Positions 1-7,809 of a stretch of DNA of 64,000 nucleotides are shown here, in pieces. The DNA is from Bacteroidota bacterium (lineage in GTDB: Bacteria > Bacteroidota > JABWAT01): positions 20,552 through 84,551 of the forward strand of contig JAIUNL010000008.1 of assembly GCA_020161835.1 (NCBI GenBank). The letters run 5' to 3'. How positions within the stretch are numbered: position 1 is the first letter of the stretch; every line of letters starts with the position of its first letter. The translations under genes and the position numbers were made by a program. The notes beneath the pieces are model-generated. The model was not told the origin of the DNA. It worked only from the letters and a program-made list of their open reading frames with translations, and made no database searches.

Positions 1-99
1 TCATTTTTAATTTTGGTGTCATTTAAACCTTGAAAGGAACGTTAGGATTTTCGTTTATATTAATATTACAATAATGAAACTTTTTGTTATTCTAAACGG

Positions 100-215
100 G
101 TTGTCATTCCCGCGAAGGCGGGAATCCATCCCACCGGATGGAGCTAAATATCTAGAATTAGAGCGGTGATGAACTTCCTAAAATACTGGATTCCCGCCTT
201 CGCGGGAATGACAAC
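100..215. repeat. Inverted repeat pair (GC-rich REP-like element)
   Basis: Two 29-bp arms, 100-128 and 187-215, are exact reverse complements. Each arm itself contains a hairpin (TTCCCGC GAA GGCGGGAA type). A third copy of the same arm occurs at 14284-14312. The 58 bp between the arms code for nothing I recognise. This looks like a dispersed extragenic palindromic element. No transposase for it is visible. Confidence 0.8.
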
Positions 216-218
216 AAC

Positions 219-277
219 CAAATAGCTAACAGCCAACAGCCAATAGCCAATAGCCAATAGCTAACAGCTAAAAGCCA
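219..277. repeat. Degenerate heptanucleotide array (AGCCAAT type)
   Basis: About eight units with a 7-bp period (AGCCAAT / AGCTAAC variants) lie between the inverted repeat and the end of the permease gene. The stop codon of that minus-strand gene (337-339) falls at the edge of a similar unit (CAGCTAACAGCTTA). The segment 284-329 contains a degenerate copy of the CTTCGAC...CTCCGCTCAG hairpin element. Confidence 0.75.
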
Positions 278-336
278 ACCCTTCGACAGTTCGACAGGCT
301 CACTGACCACTCCGCTCAGGGACCGCAGCTAACAGC

Positions 337-1377
337 TTATTTCCCATTTTCAAACTTCAGTTTTTGTTTGTAAATGTGGTAATCGATGGCGACTTCGGTA
401 ATCTTTACTATCAGAAAAAGTCCCAGCATCATGGCCAAAACATCCCCATAATTGCCATATAAAACCTGCCTGAGCAGTTCATATCCATACCGTCCCTGAA
501 TATTTAATGCCATTTCAAGGATGATCAGACTGGTGATAGTAAAGGCAGCCAATTCACGAACCGTGTTCCAGTATTGTCGTTTGGCATTTAACAAAATGTG
601 GTGAAGAATATGCCCGGGAAAATGTTTATGAAAGCCCAAAATTGCTTTCCAGGTGAGATTTGATTGATGTCCGTTTTCGAAGTTTTCGTTTACATTTCTG
701 ATACGGGCAGCAAGAACGTAACCTTTGTCCATTTCCTGATTCATCAGGTTTAAAAACTTTTGGGAATAGACGATCAACGCGCCGTTGGTAATAAGTCCGA
801 GAGAAATCATCAGAATGATTGAATCAGACGGAATCAGAGGCTTTAACATGTAGGCAATCAAATATCCCGGAGAGAATAAAATCAGCAAACCGAAAAAACT
901 GTAAACTGAATGCCAGAATTGTTTTCCGGAAGTCCGTTTGCCTTGTTTTGACCTGATAAACCGATAAAGCCCCAGAGTTTGTGAACCCCAAACCAAAATG
1001 AAAAGAACCAATCCAAAAATGAAAGAGAAACCCAGCAACTTGAGGAGAAAGTCAGGGAAATCACCAAAAACAAGTCCTTTTTGATGCCTGAGCTGCTCGA
1101 GGGTTTTGGCTGTTTCGTCTGATTTAAGGCGTGCAGCAGATCTTACAAAAGCTTCACCATCCTGTTCAACTGATTTTAAATCGAGAACGTCAGCGATCAG
1201 AGCCTGATGTAATGGATCCTGCCAATTGATGGTTGAATCTTGCAGCCATTTGGTCATTTCAGGATTTGATTCTGCTTTTTCGGGATGATAAAGAAACACA
1301 GATACAAGACCCAAGCCAGTGAAAAGACCTGCAATAATCAGAAAAACAACCAGGTGATTGAACAGAATGGATTTCAT
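337..1377 (-). CDS. DppB-like peptide ABC transporter permease
   Basis: This is a predicted inner-membrane permease. The first about 35 residues form a signal-anchor helix. A periplasmic stretch follows (about 35-110), then several transmembrane helices. The C-terminal third follows the DppB/OppB pattern: a YVLAAR segment, a basic loop, a glutamate-containing helix where permeases have the E-x-vF-pG segment, and a final helix with D-x-x-Y. The start ATG at 1377 overlaps the TAA of the upstream gene (TAATG), which implies coupling; an in-frame ATG at 1389 is also possible. A binding-protein-like gene lies two genes upstream, so this may be a peptide or nickel importer half. No second permease or ATPase is in the window, and similarity to the family is moderate. 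Function is inferred from pattern only. Confidence 0.6.
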   Translation of the reverse strand: MKSILFNHLVVFLIIAGLFTGLGLVSVFLYHPEKAESNPEMTKWLQDSTINWQDPLHQALIADVLDLKSVEQDGEAFVRSAARLKSDETAKTLEQLRHQKGLVFGDFPDFLLKLLGFSFIFGLVLFILVWGSQTLGLYRFIRSKQGKRTSGKQFWHSVYSFFGLLILFSPGYLIAYMLKPLIPSDSIILMISLGLITNGALIVYSQKFLNLMNQEMDKGYVLAARIRNVNENFENGHQSNLTWKAILGFHKHFPGHILHHILLNAKRQYWNTVRELAAFTITSLIILEMALNIQGRYGYELLRQVLYGNYGDVLAMMLGLFLIVKITEVAIDYHIYKQKLKFENGK

Positions 1378-2249
1378 TATTTGGCCCATTCCAACCGGAG
1401 TCCTGATTCAATTTGTTCAACTGATACCGATTTTGCTGTTGCGTACAAACTGATTTTTCGGGAAAGACTTTCAAAAGACCGTTCAAATCTATCAGGAGTT
1501 GAACCTTCAACACGAATCAGGTAGCTACCTTTTTGGGGAATCAGACTAAATTGGACAATCTGTTGTCCGGATTTGTTACATGCTGATTTTAGTATTTGAT
1601 TGGCTTCTGAAAGGATTTCTGTAACCCACTGAAGAGAATCGGGCGCGGCTTGTTGAACAGCATTGTTTTCGGTTGAGGATTTTGAAGAGGAAGATGAAAG
1701 ACTTTTTGATGGAATCCATCCTGTACTATTCAGAGATTGAATCCAAACCAGAACTTTACCGTTTTGTGATGCAATTATTTCAGCAACCGTTCCGGAAGGA
1801 AGGGGATTGTCCGTTTTATGGTTCGGACTCACGGAACCCAATGATGTGGACCGTGATACATAACCGGAACCTGATCCTGATTCAAGGTTGTCCAGTTGAA
1901 TCCACTCACCAGATTCCCTTTTTCGAATGGGACTTTTATTGCCGTCGAGAAGAAAGTAAAACCGTTTTCCTGCAAGTTCCACAACCATGGCTTTGGTCAC
2001 GCCATCACTGAGCAATTCAGATTTGGAAATAAGTTTTAACGGTCGGTAGGGTTTAAGTAACTGAAAATCAGAAGGCGTCAGTTTTTGTTCAAACTGATTT
2101 CTGATTTCCAGTTTTTCCGGTTTTTGAATCAGAAAAAATTGGGACTTCCCCCAAACCGGAGTGATTGCGAAAAGCAGAACAAAAAACTGAATCTGCAAAA
2201 ATCCGGAAAGGTTAAACTTCCTGCTCAATCTTCTTTCTTTTCTTTCCAT
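1377..2249 (-). CDS. Secreted protein with SH3-like segment, unknown function
   Basis: This 290-aa protein has an N-terminal signal sequence (hydrophobic FFVLLFAITPVWG). The middle (about residues 120-175) resembles a bacterial SH3 fold, with alternating hydrophobic strands and a GWIPSKSL end. A Ser-rich linker follows, then about 90 residues with no recognisable motif. The ATG at 2249 lies 25 nt inside the upstream gene. A TTG at 2228 overlaps the upstream stop (TTGA), sits behind a purine-rich AGAAAGAAGA and gives a cleaner signal peptide, so it may be the true start. The gene sits between the solute-binding-like gene and the permease and is coupled to both. I do not recognise a specific family. 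Confidence 0.55.
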   Translation of the reverse strand: MERKERRLSRKFNLSGFLQIQFFVLLFAITPVWGKSQFFLIQKPEKLEIRNQFEQKLTPSDFQLLKPYRPLKLISKSELLSDGVTKAMVVELAGKRFYFLLDGNKSPIRKRESGEWIQLDNLESGSGSGYVSRSTSLGSVSPNHKTDNPLPSGTVAEIIASQNGKVLVWIQSLNSTGWIPSKSLSSSSSKSSTENNAVQQAAPDSLQWVTEILSEANQILKSACNKSGQQIVQFSLIPQKGSYLIRVEGSTPDRFERSFESLSRKISLYATAKSVSVEQIESGLRLEWAK

Positions 2250-3943
2250 TTTTCAACAGTTGAAAGCTGGGAAGAAACGCCATACAAATAAATCGAAGCC
2301 GGATCGTATTGGGTAGAGAAATAATTCAAACTTGGCAGAGAGAAGAGCCAGGATCCCAACGCCAATTGTTTTTCAAGTTCATCAATCCGGCGGGCATATT
2401 CCTGTTTGTCACCAATATTGTGACTCGACATGAAGCCGTAGACGTAATTGAGAAGCAGTTTAACTTCTTCAGCATTCTCTGTCGTTTCAGAATCCAACCG
2501 GAAGAAATTCCGTTCCTGTTTGAAGGATTTGGCATTCACAGTTCCGCCCATTCCATTTGTCACCAGATTGATCCGGTATGTTTTCAGATCAGGCTCACGA
2601 AGAAAAATGTCGTATAAATCAAAAAGGAAATTGCTTCTGTAACCATTAAACCCCATCAGAAGGGCATCATAATTTCCTGCTGCAATTTCTTCTTCAGTTG
2701 CAGTTGAGGCTCTGATTTTTCCATTTGAAACAGCCGGATCGTTTAAAATCTGGATGAGTTCGGCAAGTTCTTCACGGTTTCCATAATTCAGGTTAACCTT
2801 GATTCTGATCGAATCGGGTAAAACAGAAAGATCAGCGACGGGTGTACTTTTATCAATGGTGATAATTTCTTCGTCGACGTAATAACTGCTGGAAGGAAAA
2901 ACACTGTAGTTCAGAAAATCGTTGAAATTATTTTCTTTGCCTGTGTAATCGAGAATATTACGTTGCTGCGGTGTTCCGATTTTGAAAAACCGGCTCAGGA
3001 TTTCCTGTTTGTTCAGCAAAGTTTTCAGGGCTTTTCTTTGTTCAAGTGAAAGCCTGGTCGTGTTGAAAAGAACACCAAATAAGGTTGTACTGATGTTGGC
3101 TTTGGCAAAAAACTCTTCAGGATCGTTCAAAATCGGGGAAACTGCACCAAAAGGTGTTCCTGGTAAGAAATTGAATTCACCATTTGAAAATTCAGTCTGG
3201 TAAGTTGAGTTATCAATGAAAGGTTTAAGAATCAGATTCGTAATGGTGGCTTCACCTGCAGGATTTCGGATGTACAAATCAGGAATCCCAGTTGGTTTTA
3301 CGACAAGATAAGGACCGGTTCCGAATGGGTAAGCTGCCTGATTCAGTTCAGATGTTGCCGGCAGAATTTTGAAGGAGAAAACCTCTTTCACATCATTTTC
3401 TGTCCATATTCGTGTCGCTTTCAGTTGAAATCTAACTTCATTGTTCGCATCGGGTCCAACAAAATCAAAGGTCTCAAGTGCTTGTGAAACCAGAATATAA
3501 TCGGGTGAAAGACTACCGAGGGCCAAAATACGACGTAAAGTGAATCTCAGGTCTTTATCAGTTACCAAAACCGGACTTCCCTCGGTAACCGTTACTTCTT
3601 CATCATCGAGAGCAGGTGTAAAAGATTGGTGCCATTTTTTTGCGGGCTTCAGCCGAATGATGACCTGATTATCAGTTGTAACGCCAACAAGTTCACCGAG
3701 GCCATCCTCATAAATCACCCCGGATGGATTTGCTGAAATGTTGAAAAGTCCGTCATAGACAGCTTCGTCAAGTTTGTCGGAAAGGGGATCGGGCGCAGGT
3801 AGGTGCGGATCAAGAACCGGTTGCTGGTGAGAAATATACGGGAGGGCAATGGTGTCTTTAAGTTTATTCCACGGCCAGAAAAAAAGAGTGACTGCAATTG
3901 CTGCAACGAGAACGCCACCGCCGATATAATATTTTGTGTACAT
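2225..3943 (-). CDS. Peptide/nickel-type solute-binding protein (SBP family 5-like)
   Basis: This 572-aa protein has an N-terminal membrane anchor (hydrophobic residues 7-24) rather than a lipobox. The body begins with a PLSDKLDEAVYDGLF segment, which matches the opening of family 5 binding proteins, where the 'vyegL' helix follows the first strand. Later segments (FGTGPYLV, RKALKTLLNKQEIL) also match family landmarks: the GTGPY loop and the 'AI.k..il' helix. The length is close to typical family size (500-600 aa). The start ATG has AAGGAA upstream. It is the first gene of an apparent three-gene unit with the SH3-like protein and the permease. Ligand unknown. Confidence 0.65.
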   Translation of the reverse strand: MYTKYYIGGGVLVAAIAVTLFFWPWNKLKDTIALPYISHQQPVLDPHLPAPDPLSDKLDEAVYDGLFNISANPSGVIYEDGLGELVGVTTDNQVIIRLKPAKKWHQSFTPALDDEEVTVTEGSPVLVTDKDLRFTLRRILALGSLSPDYILVSQALETFDFVGPDANNEVRFQLKATRIWTENDVKEVFSFKILPATSELNQAAYPFGTGPYLVVKPTGIPDLYIRNPAGEATITNLILKPFIDNSTYQTEFSNGEFNFLPGTPFGAVSPILNDPEEFFAKANISTTLFGVLFNTTRLSLEQRKALKTLLNKQEILSRFFKIGTPQQRNILDYTGKENNFNDFLNYSVFPSSSYYVDEEIITIDKSTPVADLSVLPDSIRIKVNLNYGNREELAELIQILNDPAVSNGKIRASTATEEEIAAGNYDALLMGFNGYRSNFLFDLYDIFLREPDLKTYRINLVTNGMGGTVNAKSFKQERNFFRLDSETTENAEEVKLLLNYVYGFMSSHNIGDKQEYARRIDELEKQLALGSWLFSLPSLNYFSTQYDPASIYLYGVSSQLSTVEKWKEKKED

Positions 3944-3978
3944 AAATTTCCTTGGTTAAAATTATGGGGCCTCGATAT

Positions 3979-4054
3979 GTCCGGCCGTGGCCGGACTACT
4001 CAGCCTGACATGTCACACTGAGTGACGAATGAAATGAGTTGTATCGAAGTGTGA
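3979..4054. repeat. Two hairpins between minus-strand genes
   Basis: A perfect GC-rich palindrome (GTCCGGCC GT GGCCGGAC, 3979-3996) is followed by a longer hairpin with arms TCACACT (4013-4019) and AGTGTGA (4048-4054). They lie downstream of the 789-aa lipoprotein gene and upstream of the binding-protein gene. No T-run follows on either strand, so an intrinsic terminator is not clear. The second hairpin resembles the other TCACTGAG...TCGAAGTG elements in this window. Confidence 0.6.
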
Positions 4055-4080
4055 ACAAGTACTGCCTACTAGAATTCAAC

Positions 4081-6450
4081 TCAGTTTTTCTTGATTAAAG
4101 GTACCTGAACCATCACACTGACTTCGTGAACTTTAAATGATTTGTGAGTAAATCTGACTTCCAGAATATTTTCTTTGCCTTTATTGGTTTGAATTGGCGT
4201 AATTCTGGCGGTATAATCGTTTGATGCAACCGGTGCTTCGATGGTAAAGCGACCTTCGTTTTTAACCGGCTTTCCGTTGACGGTAATCGATTCAAACCAG
4301 GATTCCTGCCCGGCATTTTTTGCGATTTCAGCAGGAAGCTTGATGTTGATATCCCAAACCGGGAAGGCTGCATCGGTTTCTGGCATCAGATTCAATCTGA
4401 AGCGATACTGATTGGTTCCACCCTTAACGGTGGTTTCTGGTGTAACGAAAATCTTTCGGTAAACAACCGGTTTAACAATCCATTTCGCTACCAAAGGATC
4501 TACTTCAGCCAAGGCTGTTTTGATTTTTTTATCAGACCCACGATAATATTTTCCGTGCGAAACGATTGCCCGGGCTTTTTCAACGCCTTTATTACTGATA
4601 TCAGAAACGAAGTCCTTGTAAAGTGCCTCTATGGCAGTTTCAGGGAAAGTAATGGTTTTCAGTTTCGTCAACAGATCGGCGATGGACTGATTTTTCTTTT
4701 TGAGATCGGCTTCTTTGCCGGTTGTAAACGTCAGTTCATAAATGGGTGACCAAACCTGATTCTGGTACAAACTGTCAACAGAATCAAGAGTTGTAAGATT
4801 GGCTGCCATAAATAAATTTACAAATTCCTTCGTCCGGGTTTCGATGGTTTCAAGAAATTGTTTTTCAAGTTCCTTAACGGCTTTGTTCTTTGTAGCCGCA
4901 ATTCCTTTCATATCGAGAAAATCAGTATCCCTGTGGAAATCAACCAGAAGGTTTTCTGCTGTTGGGTATTCACCTTCCTGAATGGCCTTTAAAATGGCTT
5001 CTTTTTGGGATTTTACTGAGGCTTCGTCAAGTCCACGATATTGTCTGATGAGAAAATCAAGATCCTGATTCTTTTTAAGGAGAGATAAAATTCCCCTGAA
5101 ATCACCGTTGGCCTTCAATTCATTTACATCACCTGCAATGACTGAAGCACGGCGATAATTGGAATGTGCTTTTCCGAATTTATCGTTGAAGGATTTCACT
5201 TGTCCGTTCAGGATGGAAACTGATTTCACACCGGCATATTTTCCATATTCTGAGGTTTGGGCAGCCGGCAAATTGGAGGAGAGATTATCCATTTTCCTTA
5301 CAATCGTACCGTAAAAATCGGAACTTGGCCAATTTGAGTAGTTTTTAACTTCCTGTTGGATCGTTTCAAATTCAGCCTGTCCGTTTTCGAGTGCAGTGAC
5401 ATTCCGGTTAAATCGGTTTTTAAAAGCAACAACTGCCTTGAAATTTTCTTCAGGTTGAATAACCAGAAGCGGATAAACCGTTTCAACTTTGGCAATTCCA
5501 TCGTCAACAAGTTTAGCATCAGATTTTTGCCGGATCCGTCCATCAAACCAGGAATTGAGTGCTGGAATGCTTTTTCTGAAGGTTTTGAGAATGTCAGCTT
5601 GAGTGTTGGAAGGGTAAGCACTTAAATTCTGAAGCAGGTCGGTAACCAGATCAGCATTTTCTGCAAGCAAACCTTGATTTTGGCGGGAATCTGAATCCAG
5701 CTTATATGCCTTGAGTAACTTATTATAGAGAGTCTGAAAGGAAAGTTCTGAACTGACGGATTGATCGAGGTCTTTCCATGATAAATAAGCCGGGTCTGCA
5801 GAGTTTTGAAAAGTAGAGGGAATGACAGATTTCGTATCATTCAGTTCGGATTGTATCCGTTCTAATGTGGGGAGTGTTTTTTCAAGTAAACTAAGTTCTT
5901 TGACAAAATCAAAGCCATTAAAATTGGCTTTAAGTCCGAGTGAATCAAGATAAAACCGGTTTACTTTGCTTGAAACATAATCTGACTTTAAAACATCGAA
6001 CCGGTTTTCATATCTGAACCGCCATTCAGGAAGGTACCGGTATTGAATGTTAAGTTTAAAGTCTGAGTAAACACTGTCAATTACCCAGAAAGCAGGTTTT
6101 TCGGTTTTTTCCAGCTTCCATACTTTTTGTCCGGTCAGGTTAGACATCAGTTCGGGTGTTTTAATGATCTCACCTTTGCCATCATCAAATTTTGAGGTCA
6201 AATAACTTCTTACCGATGAAAATTGGTCTGATTTCAATGTCAGAACCATATTATCCTGTGTACTTCCAGGAAATTTGATGAAATACTTATCCTTTTTACT
6301 TAGCTCAAAACTATCCGTTTTTTTCTTGAGTTCGGTGTAATTGCCTTCGGCGGGAGAAACCGGTGGGCGTGGTGAAAGTTCACTAAAGGTTGAACACCCT
6401 GAAAAAATGCCCAAAGAAATGGCAACAAACAAAAACAAAATAAACTTCAT
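4081..6450 (-). CDS. Large lipoprotein of unknown function
   Basis: This 789-aa protein begins with a clear lipoprotein signal peptide; the lipobox is FSGC with Cys19. AGAGGA lies before the ATG. Residues about 60-170 look like a beta-rich domain with many aromatic residues. Residues about 180-640 are mainly helical and charged, with possible coiled coils. The last about 120 residues are again beta-rich, resembling an immunoglobulin-like C-terminal domain. The general plan (long helical region, beta C-terminus) recalls TssM/IcmF periplasmic regions, but there is no firm match and no other type VI secretion gene nearby. It lies upstream of the ABC-transporter-like genes on the same strand, separated by 137 bp with hairpins, so co-transcription is uncertain. 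Function unknown. Confidence 0.6.
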   Translation of the reverse strand: MKFILFLFVAISLGIFSGCSTFSELSPRPPVSPAEGNYTELKKKTDSFELSKKDKYFIKFPGSTQDNMVLTLKSDQFSSVRSYLTSKFDDGKGEIIKTPELMSNLTGQKVWKLEKTEKPAFWVIDSVYSDFKLNIQYRYLPEWRFRYENRFDVLKSDYVSSKVNRFYLDSLGLKANFNGFDFVKELSLLEKTLPTLERIQSELNDTKSVIPSTFQNSADPAYLSWKDLDQSVSSELSFQTLYNKLLKAYKLDSDSRQNQGLLAENADLVTDLLQNLSAYPSNTQADILKTFRKSIPALNSWFDGRIRQKSDAKLVDDGIAKVETVYPLLVIQPEENFKAVVAFKNRFNRNVTALENGQAEFETIQQEVKNYSNWPSSDFYGTIVRKMDNLSSNLPAAQTSEYGKYAGVKSVSILNGQVKSFNDKFGKAHSNYRRASVIAGDVNELKANGDFRGILSLLKKNQDLDFLIRQYRGLDEASVKSQKEAILKAIQEGEYPTAENLLVDFHRDTDFLDMKGIAATKNKAVKELEKQFLETIETRTKEFVNLFMAANLTTLDSVDSLYQNQVWSPIYELTFTTGKEADLKKKNQSIADLLTKLKTITFPETAIEALYKDFVSDISNKGVEKARAIVSHGKYYRGSDKKIKTALAEVDPLVAKWIVKPVVYRKIFVTPETTVKGGTNQYRFRLNLMPETDAAFPVWDINIKLPAEIAKNAGQESWFESITVNGKPVKNEGRFTIEAPVASNDYTARITPIQTNKGKENILEVRFTHKSFKVHEVSVMVQVPLIKKN

Positions 6451-6791
6451 ATATCCTCTTATAAAATAGATATTTACTTAAAAACAAAGTGAAAGGGGAT
6501 TGGTTTCAAAGTAAAAGGTAAACGCCGGGTTCTGACTGAACTATTAGAAAGTCAGTTCCATCTGCAAAGATACAGAAAATTCACGGGTAACGGGTCACGG
6601 ATTACGGTAACGGGTTACCTATCACAGATCACGGGTTAGGAGAGGGTATGTTTATATCGATTCAACTCATCGGATTAAATGATATTTATGTAAAGCGGTT
6701 CCAACGCCATTATTTGCTATATTGCTCTTGTATGATGGGTATTTACCTTTTACCTTTACAATAAATGTAAACGTTTACATTTTAGGAAATC
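6451..6791. other. Divergent intergenic region with heptad repeats and operator
   Basis: This gap separates the minus-strand lipoprotein gene from the plus-strand LacI gene, so it should hold promoters in both directions. It contains a degenerate heptamer array (CGGGTAA type, about 6581-6640) and the palindromic operator next to the lacI start. I see no convincing -35/-10 pair. Confidence 0.5.
6763..6782. promoter_or_regulatory. LacI-family operator (20-bp perfect palindrome)
   Basis: AAATGTAAACGTTTACATTT is a perfect 10+10 palindrome with the central CG that LacI/GalR-family operators usually have. It ends 9 nt before the lacI-type ATG, just ahead of the AGGAA ribosome-binding site. A bound repressor could block elongation or promoter escape of the whole sugar operon, and would autoregulate its own gene. 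I saw no second copy in the window. Confidence 0.8.
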
Positions 6792-7793
6792 ATGGATTAT
6801 ACAATAAAAGAAATCGCAGAACGGGCTGATGTCTCCATTGCAACGGTTAGCCGGGCATTGAATAATGACAAACGTGTAAAGGCCAGTACAAAGGCACTGG
6901 TTGTCTCAATTGCAAGAGAGTTTAATTACCGCCCGAACATTCTCGCCAGAAATTTTGTAAGAAGAAAATCGAATATTATCGGACTTATTATGCCCGATAT
7001 CGTTGATGAGTTTTTTACTGAAGTCATCAAGGGTGTTGAGTCAGTTGCACATTCCGGCGGTTATTTTACTCTGGTAGCAAGCACTCATAGTCGTGAAGGT
7101 TCCTTACTCGAAACGCTGGCAGCCTTTACCCACCGCAGAATGGTTGATGGTTTGATTTTGTTGACGACTAACCTCTCCCCAGCAATTAAAAAGGGATTGA
7201 GCGAGTCAGGAATTCCGGTTGTGGTCATTGGCGAAAATCCTGAACTGAAAGAAACGGATGTGATTGCCATCGACAATTATCAGGGAGCGTATTCCCTGGT
7301 CAGTCATTTGATCAATAAAAAAGGATATACCAAAATTGCCCACATTGCGGGTCCGCCTGAAAATTCAGATGCAGTTCAAAGAAAGCAAGGCTACCTTCAG
7401 GCTCACCAGGATCATGGGTTAACAGTGAATCCGCATTGGATTGTTGATGGTGCTTTTACAATTCCAAGTGGTGAGGCAGCCTTCAGAAGATTGATGTCAC
7501 TGATTCAAAAACCGGAAGCCATTTTTGCTGCCAATGATATGATGGCAATCGGGTGTTACGAAGGTGCAGATTCTTTTGGTCTGTCCATCCCGGAAGACGT
7601 TGCCGTTGCAGGATTTGATGATATTTTTGTTTCCCGTTTTTTATCACCCAGACTGATGACTGTTGGCGTTCCGATTGCTGAAGTCGGTAAAACCGCAGCC
7701 ACACTTTTACTTGATCGAATGAACAGCGAATCTCACATTGCTTCACGCTTAGTTACTATTTCAACTGGTATGGTTTTAGGCCAATCCAGCTAA
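6792..7793 (+). CDS. LacI/GalR-family transcriptional repressor
   Basis: This 333-aa regulator has the full family plan. Residues 1-25 form the helix-turn-helix (IKEIAERADVSIATVSRALN), followed by the hinge (RRKSNIIGLIMPD). A periplasmic-binding-protein-like sensor domain follows, with AIFAANDMMAIGCYE and VAVAGFDDI landmarks near residues 240-275. It should bind the palindrome directly upstream and respond to a sugar released by the neighbouring glycosidases; the ligand cannot be read from the sequence. AGGAA precedes the ATG. Only 16 bp separate it from the GH94 gene, so the two are almost certainly co-transcribed. Length is normal for the family. Confidence 0.93.
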   Translation: MDYTIKEIAERADVSIATVSRALNNDKRVKASTKALVVSIAREFNYRPNILARNFVRRKSNIIGLIMPDIVDEFFTEVIKGVESVAHSGGYFTLVASTHSREGSLLETLAAFTHRRMVDGLILLTTNLSPAIKKGLSESGIPVVVIGENPELKETDVIAIDNYQGAYSLVSHLINKKGYTKIAHIAGPPENSDAVQRKQGYLQAHQDHGLTVNPHWIVDGAFTIPSGEAAFRRLMSLIQKPEAIFAANDMMAIGCYEGADSFGLSIPEDVAVAGFDDIFVSRFLSPRLMTVGVPIAEVGKTAATLLLDRMNSESHIASRLVTISTGMVLGQSS

Positions 7794-7809
7794 TCTTAAG
7801 AGGATCTCA

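Noticed and set aside
219..277. Possible CRISPR array from short regular repeats
   Set aside because: Units are only 7 bp with no spacers of constant length, and no cas genes are present; the same holds for the other heptad arrays.
1673..2011. 112-aa plus-strand open frame opposite the SH3-like protein gene
   Set aside because: No ribosome-binding site or family resemblance, and it lies wholly within a better-supported coding gene.
4013..4054. Riboswitch or attenuator before the binding-protein gene
   Set aside because: Only simple hairpins related to dispersed repeats are seen, with no known riboswitch core or T-run.
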